Assembly (NCBI GenBank): GCA_913020235.1
Contig: CAJWBT010000023.1
Span: 1 to 13,985, forward strand
Direction of reading: 5' to 3'
Origin: an uncultured Chloroflexota bacterium
GTDB lineage: Bacteria > Chloroflexota > Dehalococcoidia > UBA3495
DNA: 13,985 nucleotides
A program made the translations under genes and the position numbers. Under the pieces are notes generated by a model. The model was not told the DNA's origin and ran no database searches. It saw nothing but the letters and a program-made list of their open reading frames with translations. Of this stretch, positions 7,664 through 13,985 are shown piece after piece. How positions within the stretch are numbered: position 1 is the first letter of the stretch; each line of letters opens with the position of its first letter.

Positions 7664-7702
7664 CGTATAATCAGACTCTTCTGCAATTGGTTGCGGTTAC
7701 AT

Positions 7703-7730
7703 ATTTTAGCATATCAACATCGGTTGTCAA
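7703..7730 (-). promoter_or_regulatory. Strong promoter of the fur-metal transporter operon
   Basis: Read on the minus strand: perfect -35 TTGACA (7725-7730), a 16-bp spacer and -10 TAAAAT (7703-7708), with TG one base before the -10 (extended -10). The region is AT-rich against a GC-rich background. A partly self-complementary ATATTTTAGCATAT (7701-7714) covers the -10 and could be an operator for autoregulation, but it is not a clear Fur box. Confidence 0.7.
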
Positions 7731-7809
7731 GACTAACCATTGCAGCTTCGCCCAATCGCAGGACTACCTGAAGCGAGACCAACGCTACCGAAGGAAAAGC
7801 GGCGCCAGG

Positions 7810-9078
7810 CTACACCTTGACCTTAGCGATCATCGCGGCGGAAACGATCCTGGTCCCGGCCATCGCCAAAAAGACGATCGGCCAGGGACTGCCCGCCATG
7901 TCCAGGACGAAGCTGAAAACGATGGCCTGCATCCCGGCGTAGGCATACCCGTGAGCGTCCAGCAATCCGGAAGAGGTTCCGGACATGCGCCGCCCGGCGA
8001 TGTCCACCGCCACCGTGGACATCGGTGACATTCCCATCGCCAGCCCGCCCAACAAGAGCAGGGTCGCCCCCAACGTGACGTTCACGGGAGGCGCGAAGGC
8101 TATAGCGACCAGCACCAACGAGCTGACGGCGCAGGAGAATATGACCATTGGCCGCCGCGCGCTGTGCAGCAGCCGGTCGGAGACAATGCCGGACACGGGC
8201 GGCGCGATAAGGTACCCCAATGGCAATAGGATGGTCAGCAAAACGGTGGACTCGATGGACAGTCCGCCCTCTTCAAAATAGTAGATGGGGACCCAGGTCG
8301 TCAGCCCGTAGCGCACCACGTTTTCCAGGCCTTTCACGTGGCTGGCCAGCAAAAAGCGGGGGTTGGAAAGCAGCTCTTTGTAGGGCCCCAAGCCCCGAAG
8401 CCGTTCCGGCGCCACCGCCTCCGGTGTGGCGGATACTTCATCTTCCTCCACGTACTCGGGCAGGCCGACGTCGGTGGGCCGGTCCCGGGCCAGGAAGTAG
8501 ACCGCTATGCCTAGAACCGCGATTATAAGGGGAGGGTAGCGGAAGGCGGCCCGCCAGCCGAACTCAGCACCCACCGATCCGCTAATCCACCACATCATCA
8601 GCATGGCACCCCCCGCGGACGTCCCCAGTATGCCCATGGCCATGCCCCGGTCGCGCCGGGGCCACCACTGGGAGAGCATGCTGATGCCGGGGCTCCAGCA
8701 GGCGGCGTTGACAAATCCGGCGAGGCCCCAGGGGATGGCCATGGTGACCGGGGAGGTAGCGAAGCTGGTGATCCAGTTGAAAACCGTGGTCAGGACCGCC
8801 CCAATTAGCACCCACAGCCTGAGGCCGTAGGTCTCGGCCAGCCGGCCGTGGACCAGGTCCCCCAGCCCAAAACCCCAGAGCAGCATCGCGTTGATCAAGC
8901 CGATCTCGACGTTGCTGAGAGACAGGTCCGCTTTGACCAGGGGCGACACCGGCCAGAAGTTGAAGCGCCCGAGATACAGGAAAAGGTAGAAGACACAGAA
9001 GACCAGCAGGACCCGCCACTTCCAGACGTGGTAGCTCCTTGGAAGGTCGGCGTACCGTTGGGCCTCCGCGTTGCTCAC
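7810..9078 (-). CDS. Major facilitator superfamily transporter, GlpT/organophosphate-antiporter-like
   Basis: Inner-membrane transporter of 422 residues with about 12 helices and a charged central loop (around residues 200-230). The first helix ends LYLGRFNFWPVSPLVKADLSLSNVEIGLI, and the fourth region reads SPGISMLSQWWPRRDRGMAMGILGTSAGG. Both fit the MFS_1 branch around GlpT and UhpC, and also the anion:cation symporter types. Uptake of an organic anion is a reasonable guess; the substrate is unknown. The start is GTG 9078, the only usable start after an in-frame TAG upstream, with GGGGG about 7 nt before it. A near-consensus promoter with a palindrome lies about 115 nt upstream, so the mRNA has a fairly long leader. 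The fur promoter begins beyond its 3' end, so it is probably monocistronic. Confidence 0.88.
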   Translation of the reverse strand: MSNAEAQRYADLPRSYHVWKWRVLLVFCVFYLFLYLGRFNFWPVSPLVKADLSLSNVEIGLINAMLLWGFGLGDLVHGRLAETYGLRLWVLIGAVLTTVFNWITSFATSPVTMAIPWGLAGFVNAACWSPGISMLSQWWPRRDRGMAMGILGTSAGGAMLMMWWISGSVGAEFGWRAAFRYPPLIIAVLGIAVYFLARDRPTDVGLPEYVEEDEVSATPEAVAPERLRGLGPYKELLSNPRFLLASHVKGLENVVRYGLTTWVPIYYFEEGGLSIESTVLLTILLPLGYLIAPPVSGIVSDRLLHSARRPMVIFSCAVSSLVLVAIAFAPPVNVTLGATLLLLGGLAMGMSPMSTVAVDIAGRRMSGTSSGLLDAHGYAYAGMQAIVFSFVLDMAGSPWPIVFLAMAGTRIVSAAMIAKVKV

Positions 9079-9181
9079 CCGCGAGCCCCCGGCCTGAGCC
9101 GCGGCGCCGGCTGCCCCCTAAAATGGGCGCTCATCGGGCCATCAGCGTTCCGTGCCTCGATGCGCCCGTGCCAATCCCAGT

Positions 9182-9202
9182 ATACTTAACCATGTTGAGT
9201 AT
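9182..9202. promoter_or_regulatory. 21-bp operator-like palindrome at the MFS promoter
   Basis: The plus strand reads ATACTTAACC-A-TGTTGAGTAT. Eight of ten base pairs are symmetric about the central A, including the outer ATACT/AGTAT and inner AAC/GTT. It overlaps the last 2 bp of the -10 and covers the expected transcription start, the classic place for a repressor. The size suits a dimeric GntR- or TetR-type regulator. No such regulator gene is next to it. Confidence 0.55.
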
Positions 9203-9229
9203 CCTAAGTGCCGGAAACGGGGTTGTCAA
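9201..9229 (-). promoter_or_regulatory. Promoter of the GlpT-like MFS gene
   Basis: Read on the minus strand: perfect -35 TTGACA (9224-9229), a 17-bp spacer and -10 TAGGAT (9201-9206, 4 of 6). The -35 and its flank (TTGACAACC) are identical to those of the fur promoter. Confidence 0.65.
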
Positions 9230-9253
9230 CCCAGAGTCAGACCGTAGAAACAT

Positions 9254-9310
9254 GGGGACCTAAGGCCCCTTGCTAGCCAGCGCATCCCAGCCGCTCGATC
9301 ACTGATGCGC
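9254..9310 (-). terminator. Two hairpins downstream of pepA, candidate terminator region
   Basis: On the minus strand, 17 nt after the pepA stop, GCGCATC (revcomp of 9304-9310) pairs perfectly with GATGCGC (revcomp of 9280-9286) around a 17-nt loop. A second hairpin at 9254-9269 pairs GGGGCC with GGTCCCC around TTA with one bulge, followed by ATGTTTCT. Neither has a strong T-tract, but together they separate pepA from the MFS promoter. Confidence 0.35.
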
Positions 9311-9327
9311 GCAGAGAGGCGAGGCCC

Positions 9328-10842
9328 TCAGCTTTCCCCTTCAGCCAGCCGTTGGGCCAGTTGGACCAGGGTGCGAGCGGGGGTGCCGGTCGCGCCCTTA
9401 ATCAGGTAGCCCTTGGTCCGCGCCGATGTCGAGGTGCCGGCGATGTCCAGGTGCACCCAGGCGGCGTCGCCCACGAACTCGGCGAGCAGGAATGCGGCGC
9501 TGATGGAACCGGCCTGGCGTCCGCCGCTGTTTTTCATGTCCGCCACGTCACTCTTGATCAGCTCCTTGTACTCCTCGAACATGGGCAATTGCCAGAACCT
9601 CTCCCCCGTCATCCGGCCTGCCGCCACGACCTGGTCGACAAGCTCCTGCTTGTTGCCCATGACACCGGTACAAACCTTGCCCAGGGTGGTGACCATCGCC
9701 CCGGTTAGCGTGGCAACGTCCACGAGGCGGGTGATCCCCTGCCGGCGGGCGTAGCAAAGGGCGTCGGCCAGGACCAGGCGGCCTTCGGCGTCGGTGTTTA
9801 TGACCTCGATGGTCTTGCCGTTCATGGCCCGCACCACGTCACCGGGCCGCTGGGCCGAGCCGCCAGGCATGTTTTCAGTCGCCGCGATGATGCCGGTCAC
9901 GTTGATCTTGGGGTCGAGCCGCCCGATCGCCTGCATGGCGGCGATCACCGAAGCGCCCCCGGCCATGTCGCCCTTCATCGCCTCCATACCGCCGGGTTGT
10001 TTCAGCGATATTCCTCCGGTGTCGAAGGTGATCCCCTTTCCCACGAGTCCCAGGTTGTTGGCCGGGTTGTCTGGGTCGCCGGTGTATTTCAGCACGATCA
10101 GTTTGGGCGGTTGGTCGCTGCCCTGGGCCACGCCCAGCAGCGCGCCCATGCCCAACTCGCGCATTTCGGAGGCTTCCAAAACAGCCAGAGACAGCCCCGC
10201 CGCACCGGCAACGGAGCCGGCGACCTCCGCCATCTGGGTAGGAGTCATGACGTTGGCCGGCTCGTTGACCATATCCCGGGCCAGTATCGCCGCCTCCGCC
10301 ATTACCTTCCCGTCGGCCACTCCCAGCTCGATGGCCCCGGCCGTGCCGGAGTCCCGGTCGACAATCGTCAGCTCCTCGAAGTCCACCCGCGTCGCCTCCG
10401 CGTTGGAGAGGTAGGTGCCGAACCGGTAGAGGCCCAGCAGGGCGCCTTCGGCAATGGCCTGCCCCGAAGCTTGTGGGTCCAGGCCGCCGATCCCTGCTCC
10501 ATGGGCGATGGTCGACGCCCGGCGTATGCCCCGCTGCCGCAGGAAGCGGAGCACGTCCCCGGAGACCTGCCGCACCGCCTGGGCGTCGAAACGCTCCGCC
10601 GGCCCAAGCCCGGCCACGACCACCCGGGCCGGTCCGATCTTGCCGGCGGTGTGAATCAAGCTGATCTCGCCCGGCTTGCCCTGGATCTCACCATCCTGGA
10701 TCAGCCTGCTTATGGCGCCGTCTAGCGCCTGGTCCACCGCGCCGGTGGCCCCTCCGGGCTGGGAGACCCCCTTGAACAGGTTGACCACCAGGGCGGGGGT
10801 ATCGATGCCGGTAATGTCGTCTGTCCTGACTACTATCTGCAT
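9328..10842 (-). CDS. pepA: Cytosolic (leucyl) aminopeptidase, M17 family
   Basis: Cytoplasmic, usually hexameric, two-metal aminopeptidase that removes N-terminal residues from peptides. It has 504 residues, the normal length for bacterial PepA. The N-terminal macro-like domain covers about 1-160 and the catalytic domain 180-504. The metal ligands and catalytic residues are all present and sit one position before those of E. coli PepA: K269 and D274 in VGKGITFDTGG, catalytic K281, D292 in GDMAGG, and D351, E353 and catalytic R355 in the signature NTDAEGRL (349-356). The start is ATG 10842, with GAGGAAA about 10 nt upstream. The kinase gene ends 51 nt before it, and a dispersed repeat lies between them. 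It could be the last gene of the padR-to-pepA run. Confidence 0.95.
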   Translation of the reverse strand: MQIVVRTDDITGIDTPALVVNLFKGVSQPGGATGAVDQALDGAISRLIQDGEIQGKPGEISLIHTAGKIGPARVVVAGLGPAERFDAQAVRQVSGDVLRFLRQRGIRRASTIAHGAGIGGLDPQASGQAIAEGALLGLYRFGTYLSNAEATRVDFEELTIVDRDSGTAGAIELGVADGKVMAEAAILARDMVNEPANVMTPTQMAEVAGSVAGAAGLSLAVLEASEMRELGMGALLGVAQGSDQPPKLIVLKYTGDPDNPANNLGLVGKGITFDTGGISLKQPGGMEAMKGDMAGGASVIAAMQAIGRLDPKINVTGIIAATENMPGGSAQRPGDVVRAMNGKTIEVINTDAEGRLVLADALCYARRQGITRLVDVATLTGAMVTTLGKVCTGVMGNKQELVDQVVAAGRMTGERFWQLPMFEEYKELIKSDVADMKNSGGRQAGSISAAFLLAEFVGDAAWVHLDIAGTSTSARTKGYLIKGATGTPARTLVQLAQRLAEGES

Positions 10843-10884
10843 ATCGTGCCCGTTTCCTCGTAGGCTCTCATCAGTTTGGCTTCA

Positions 10885-10964
10885 CCGGTACCCTCACCCT
10901 CGTTCCTTCTCCCATCGGGAGAGGGATGCACCCGGCGCAGTCGGGGGCTGGGTGAGGGCGCCGG
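10885..10964. repeat. 80-bp dispersed-type palindromic repeat covering the end of the kinase gene
   Basis: Terminal inverted repeats CCGGTACCCTCACCC (10885-10899) and GGGTGAGGGCGCCGG (10950-10964) match at 13 of 15 positions. Inside is a second hairpin, TCTCCC-ATC-GGGAGA (10908-10922), plus a GC-rich stretch. The CCCTCACCC...TCTCCC...GGGAGAGG...GGGTGAGGG architecture is known from repeats scattered between genes in several phyla. Only this copy is visible in the window, so its repetitive nature is from knowledge, not from counting. Confidence 0.65.
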
Positions 10965-11601
10965 CCAGGCGAGCGATTTCGGCCAGCACTGGAGACCGGC
11001 CGCCCGATGTGTCGACGGTAAAGTGGCGCCGCCTGATCGGTTCTTCATGGGAAGACAGGCGGCTGTACACCAGCCAATCGGCGTCCGAGTGGTCACTGGG
11101 GTGCGGCTTCATGGCCCGCTCCGCCAGCCGCCGCCGGACCGTCTCCACTGGCGCGGTGAACCTCACCAGGACCAGGGGGACGGCTAGCCGCTCACAGATC
11201 AGGTAGAGGGGCCGGCGGGAGGACTCCGTCAAGTTGGTGGCATCGTACAGCACCCGACAACCCTGGGCCAGGTAGGTTTCGATGAGCAGGTGGCAGGCCC
11301 CGAACACGCGGGCGTGCTCGCCCCGGGTGTACCGTGGCCTCGGCACCAAGAGCTTGCGGATCTGGTCGCTTCCCAACACCTGGAAGGGGACCAACTGGGC
11401 CAGCTCTCCAGCGAAGTACGACTTGCCGGTGCCGGGAAGGCCGCTAAGCACTACCAGAAGGGGACCGTCCGTGTCCTTGGTCGGGTCTAACCCCGCGGCT
11501 GCTTTCAGGGCCTGCCTCAGGAACCCGGTATCCCGCAGGACCTGGTCTTCTCCCGGATATGGCGCCCGCCTGCGCCGGGTTGGTTGTCTCTGATTGGCCA
11601 T
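10894..11601 (-). CDS. P-loop predicted kinase (AAA_33 / COG0645-like)
   Basis: Cytoplasmic ATP-binding protein of 235 residues, of the small zeta-toxin/polynucleotide-kinase-like AAA_33 group. A basic, poorly conserved leader (1-45) precedes LLVVLSGLPGTGKSYFAGEL, whose Walker A is GLPGTGKS (54-61). RVLYDATNL (116-124) is the usual second-strand motif (DATN). RFTAPVETVRRRLAER (147-162) forms the basic lid region. The phosphate acceptor is unknown. The start is ATG 11601; it lies 66 nt after degV. The last about 22 residues (LTQPPTAPGASLSRW and on) and the TGA stop come from the repeat at 10885-10964, so the native C-terminus was probably replaced or extended by repeat insertion. Confidence 0.8.
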   Translation of the reverse strand: MANQRQPTRRRRAPYPGEDQVLRDTGFLRQALKAAAGLDPTKDTDGPLLVVLSGLPGTGKSYFAGELAQLVPFQVLGSDQIRKLLVPRPRYTRGEHARVFGACHLLIETYLAQGCRVLYDATNLTESSRRPLYLICERLAVPLVLVRFTAPVETVRRRLAERAMKPHPSDHSDADWLVYSRLSSHEEPIRRRHFTVDTSGGRSPVLAEIARLAGALTQPPTAPGASLSRWEKERG

Positions 11602-11667
11602 CCAGCGGCCCCCGGCTGGTTTCGGTATCTGGACCGATGCCGACGCTACACCAGTGGCCGGGCCCGG

Positions 11668-12564
11668 TCAAGCTTCATCGGGTGGCTGTCCGTCTCCGTC
11701 GTCCACGTAGAAGGCCACGCCCAGCAATCCGGGCCCCGTGTGAAGCCCCATCACCGGAGTGAACTGGCTGACGAAAAGCTCCCGGCAGCTAAACTCGGTT
11801 TCAATGCGGCGGGCCAACGCCGCGGCATCGTCGGGGGCGCCGGCTTCCATCACGTTGACTACCACCGGTTTTCGGTCCACCCGCCGCCGCATCAGATCGA
11901 GGAGACCGGCGGTTGCCTTGGCCCGGTTCCGGGGGCGGCCTACCATCCGGGCCTCCCCCATTCGCAGCTCAGTCAGCGGTTTGACTCCCAGCAAGGTGCC
12001 CGCCCAGGCCCCGATCTTACGGGCCCGGCCGCCACGCTTCAGGTAACGCAGGGTGTCCAGGAAGGCGAGCAGGTTGAGCTTCGGCGCCAGGTGGTGGACT
12101 TCGTCGATCACCTGTTCAAAGCTGTGACCTATGGAGGACCACCGCGCCGCAGCCAGGGCGATGAGGCCCGACCCTCCGGCGGCAGTCTGGCTGTCGACAA
12201 CTTCGACCCTGATGCCAGACAATCTACCGTCGGCCAGCGCCAACGCGGCGCAGGCCGAGCTGTAAGTCGCGCTAAAATTGGCCGAGAGGGTGAGGCAGAG
12301 GACGTTCGGCGCACGCTCGCCGGCCTCCAAGAAAGCGTCAAGAAAATGCTGAGGCTGGGGAGCCGCGGTGGTAAAAGCCGACTGCCTCCGCTCGTTGAGC
12401 ATCCGGTAAAACTGGCCAGGATGGATATCCACCCCATCGAGAAAGGTCCGCTGGCCGATAATCAGCTGGTGAGGGACAGAGGTTATGTGCCACTTTCGGA
12501 GCAGGTCCGGCGGCAGACAACTACTGCTGTCCACCACCACGGCTACATCGTGCTGTCGAACCAA
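11668..12564 (-). CDS. DegV-family fatty-acid-binding protein
   Basis: Cytoplasmic two-domain protein of 298 residues that binds a long-chain fatty acid. In characterised members this feeds fatty-acid kinase FakA (the FakB role). It opens VVVDSSSCLPPDL (9-21), then FTTAAPQPQHF (64-74) at the ligand loop where TSQPS is usual, LTLSANFSATYSSA (91-104), LDTLRYLKRGGR (169-180), GTLLGVKPLTEL (189-200) and HTGPGLLGVAF (275-285), with H275 at the lipid-headgroup position. No fakA is in the window. The start is TTG 12564 with GAGGT 9 nt upstream; later GTG codons would cut into the first strand. The start overlaps the 3' end of the frameshifted HAAS gene by 22 nt, suggesting translational coupling. 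Confidence 0.9.
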   Translation of the reverse strand: MVRQHDVAVVVDSSSCLPPDLLRKWHITSVPHQLIIGQRTFLDGVDIHPGQFYRMLNERRQSAFTTAAPQPQHFLDAFLEAGERAPNVLCLTLSANFSATYSSACAALALADGRLSGIRVEVVDSQTAAGGSGLIALAAARWSSIGHSFEQVIDEVHHLAPKLNLLAFLDTLRYLKRGGRARKIGAWAGTLLGVKPLTELRMGEARMVGRPRNRAKATAGLLDLMRRRVDRKPVVVNVMEAGAPDDAAALARRIETEFSCRELFVSQFTPVMGLHTGPGLLGVAFYVDDGDGQPPDEA

Positions 12565-12924
12565 TGGGATACTACCTCGCCGCCAGCCTCAACCACCATG
12601 CGCCGGGACTGGCGGTGGCCGAGCTGCGACTCCAACGCTGCGGGGCTGAGGAAGAAGACCACCGACGCCAATATCATGAGCAGCACGGCTGCCAGACCCC
12701 GGGGCTGTGCACCTCGTACATCCGGCTGGCAACGGCTCGCGAGGCCCCCATCTCCTGGCCGGCCAGAATGAGGGCTGCCCTCTGGCCATCCCCCGAGACT
12801 CCAGCTCGGCGGCCTTGTCCTCCAGGTGGCCCTCCAGCTCCAGGATAATCTTCCGCTCTTCACCGGGCTCAAGGTGAAGCTGGCGAGCCAACGACCGGAG
12901 GTAATTGGCGAACTCTACGCGCAT
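12543..12924 (-). pseudogene. PadR-associated HAAS/DUF1700-like small membrane protein, broken by two one-base frameshifts
   Basis: The reading frame changes twice. From ATG 12924 the first frame gives MRVEFANYLRSLARQLHL and on to HLEDKAAELESRG, a helical HAAS-like domain typical of membrane partners of PadR regulators. After the G5 run at 12790-12794 the homology-like text continues in the next frame (GQRAALILAGQEMGASRAV, then ASRMYEVHSPG). After the C4G4 run at 12697-12704 it continues in the third frame with a membrane helix LAAVLLMILASVVFFLSP and a tail ending at TAG 12543-12545. Adding one base at each run gives one uninterrupted protein of 127 residues. Read literally, the first frame stops after 111 residues without the membrane helix. 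It lies 21 nt after padR and overlaps degV by 22 nt. Either a decayed gene or two sequencing errors. Confidence 0.75.
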
Positions 12925-12945
12925 GAGCTGAATTTCACCGTTCGG

Positions 12946-13260
12946 CTAGGTTGCCGGTAGCATGACGGAGTTCAATGCGCGGCTGAACCATTGCCACTCT
13001 TTGAGCCGGTCCGCTAGAGCCTGGCGGCCCCTGGCGGTAATCTGGTAGTATCGGCGGCGCACGCTATTGGGGGTGTCCTGCCAACGGCCTACCACCAGTC
13101 TCTCCCGCTCCAACCGGTGCAGCACCGGGTAAAGGGTCCCTTCTTTAGGAGAAAAGTAGCCGCTGCTCCGCCGCTGTACCTCTTTTACAATCCGGTAGCC
13201 GTACATCGGCTCCAACTCCAGCAGGGCAACGAGCAGGGTCTCGGTGTTGCCCTTGAGCAT
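12946..13260 (-). CDS. PadR-family transcriptional regulator
   Basis: Cytoplasmic DNA-binding repressor of 104 residues. This is the short PadR form, with a winged helix and only a brief C-terminal helix. MLKGNTETLLVALLELEPMYGYRIV is the standard PadR opening. The recognition-helix and wing region reads SPKEGTLYPVLHRLERERLV (about 37-56), followed by RRRYYQITARGRQAL (about 68-82). The start is ATG 13260; a further upstream ATG is cut off by an in-frame TAG. The nearest ribosome binding site is TAGGA, only 1 nt before the ATG, or GAGGT 17 nt before it, so initiation may be weak. The next gene is the HAAS-type membrane protein, the classic PadR partner. No operator is obvious. Confidence 0.88.
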   Translation of the reverse strand: MLKGNTETLLVALLELEPMYGYRIVKEVQRRSSGYFSPKEGTLYPVLHRLERERLVVGRWQDTPNSVRRRYYQITARGRQALADRLKEWQWFSRALNSVMLPAT

Positions 13261-13396
13261 TTCCTACTGGTGCATGACCTCGTATTCGTCACGGGAGAAT
13301 TGTGCCCAGGTCCTGTCGGCGGCTCGGGAAGGGATCAAGCTAATCGAGCACTCCCGGTACTACCCGGCTGGCCCATGGTGGACCTCGCAGGGCGGC

Positions 13397-13663
13397 CTAA
13401 AGCCGGCTGACCACCACCTCGCGTATCAGCCAGAGGATTATGAGCGCCACCATGGGGCTGAAGTCGAACGCCCCAAACGTCGGAAGGACCCGGCGGATCG
13501 GGCCAAGTATCGGCTCAGTTATCTGATTGATCAGCTGGTAGGCGCTCAGGATCATGGGGTTGGGCCGAGCCCCGGACAGAGGCAGGATGAAAGAGAGAAT
13601 CACCCGGGCGAAAATCGCCAGAGTGAACAGGGTGAACACCGCGTTGATAATATTTGCGGCCAA
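13397..13663 (-). CDS. yggT: YggT-family integral membrane protein
   Basis: Small inner-membrane protein of 88 residues with two hydrophobic segments (about 3-27 and 68-86) around the family motif ARVILSFILPLSGARPNPM and ITEPILGPIRRVLP. This is the half-length form with one YGGT unit. Relatives (YlmG/YggT) are linked to cell division, osmotic stress and protein placement in the membrane. The start is TTG 13663, with GGAGG 6 nt upstream. It lies 12 nt after the proC stop; the proC-yggT order is widespread, so they are one operon. The 136 nt after it, up to padR, hold only a short CGGC/GCCG hairpin over the stop codon. Confidence 0.9.
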   Translation of the reverse strand: MAANIINAVFTLFTLAIFARVILSFILPLSGARPNPMILSAYQLINQITEPILGPIRRVLPTFGAFDFSPMVALIILWLIREVVVSRL

Positions 13664-13669
13664 GGATTT

Positions 13670-13674
13670 CCTCC
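13670..13674 (-). promoter_or_regulatory. Ribosome binding site of yggT supporting a TTG start
   Basis: GGAGG on the minus strand lies 6 nt before TTG 13663, inside the 12-nt gap after the proC stop. Confidence 0.75.
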
Positions 13675-13675
13675 G

Positions 13676-13985
13676 CTATTGCTGGCCCAGTTTGATGGAT
13701 TTCTGATAGGCGGCGTTGACCGCGTCGACGAAAGCGCCCGGAACACCGGCCCGCTCCAGCGCCTGAAGACCCTCGGCGGTCGTCCCACCGGGAGAGACCA
13801 CCATATCCTTCAGCACGCCTGGGTGCTTACCGGTTTCCATGACCAGCTTGGTGCTCCCATACACGGTCTGGAGGGCCAGGGTCCGGGACATGTCCCTGGG
13901 AAGGCCCACGTTGACACCAGCGTCGATCAACGCCTCGATAACCAGGAAGACGTAAGCCGGTCCGCTGGCGCTCAAAGCCGTGGCC
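13676..13985 (-). CDS. proC: Pyrroline-5-carboxylate reductase, C-terminal part (5' end outside window)
   Basis: Cytoplasmic enzyme that makes proline from 1-pyrroline-5-carboxylate using NAD(P)H. The visible 102 codons are the C-terminal dimerisation domain. [19 protein letters not shown] at the window edge matches the conserved TALSGSGPAY region, followed by [17 protein letters not shown] and the hallmark [10 protein letters not shown]. The frame is open to the right edge and the Rossmann domain lies beyond it, so the TTG at 13975 is an internal Leu codon, not the start. It ends with TAG at 13676-13678, 12 nt before yggT. Confidence 0.93.
   Translation of the reverse strand, partial: ATALSASGPAYVFLVIEALIDAGVNVGLPRDMSRTLALQTVYGSTKLVMETGKHPGVLKDMVVSPGGTTAEGLQALERAGVPGAFVDAVNAAYQKSIKLGQQ

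Noticed and set aside
7690..7740. Classic Fur box or Nur box at the fur promoter
   Set aside because: I found only short symmetric pieces (ATAT...ATAT, GTT...AAC) that do not line up as a 19-bp Fur box or a TTGC-N5-GCAA Nur site.
11584..12771. 395-codon plus-strand open frame antisense to degV
   Set aside because: The DegV reading is unambiguous and conserved in motif order; the antisense frame shows no domain.
13261..13396. T-box riboswitch between yggT and padR
   Set aside because: Some GGTGG and CCGGGAG-like words are present but there is no antiterminator-terminator pair or specifier loop, and the downstream gene is a regulator, not an aminoacyl-tRNA gene.

Overview
This is a GC-rich bacterial window with tightly packed genes and frequent GTG and TTG starts behind strong GGAGG-type ribosome binding sites. 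I see 14 protein-coding loci, two of them cut by the window edges and one broken by frameshifts. There is no rRNA, tRNA, CRISPR array, transposase or phage gene. The gene families, the PadR/HAAS pair and an intergenic repeat of the CCCTCACCC...GGGTGAGGG kind would fit an uncultured Chloroflexota (for example Dehalococcoidia-like) genome. That placement is an inference from style and was not tested.

Layout. Plus strand, 1-3502: the 3' part of an iron(III)-type ABC transporter permease (1-1567), a metal-dependent amidohydrolase (1621-2904) and a small cupin (3131-3502). The first two are probably one operon. The cupin is preceded by 226 nt that may hold a terminator and a promoter. A perfect 18-bp palindrome (3571-3588) separates this block from everything downstream, all of which lies on the minus strand.

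Minus strand, read from the right edge leftwards: the proC 3' end and yggT (operon); a padR regulator, a frameshifted HAAS-type membrane gene, degV, a P-loop kinase and pepA (leucyl aminopeptidase), closely spaced; an MFS transporter with its own near-consensus promoter and a 21-bp operator-like palindrome; a fur-family regulator plus a NiCoT/UreH-type metal transporter (operon with a strong promoter); a 647-nt stretch with no recognisable gene; and an MFS_3-type exporter followed by a DUF1932/beta-hydroxyacid-dehydrogenase-like oxidoreductase.

How the genes work together. The clearest functional units are metal-responsive control of a Ni/Co-type transporter (fur plus the permease with a His-rich loop) and a PadR regulator paired with a small membrane partner. 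The left end looks like uptake plus catabolism (ABC permease, amidohydrolase, cupin), but the substrate cannot be told from sequence. The most notable observations are two one-base frameshifts, both at homopolymer runs, in the HAAS gene; a dispersed-repeat element that supplies the last about 22 codons and the stop of the kinase gene; and the palindrome at the MFS promoter.
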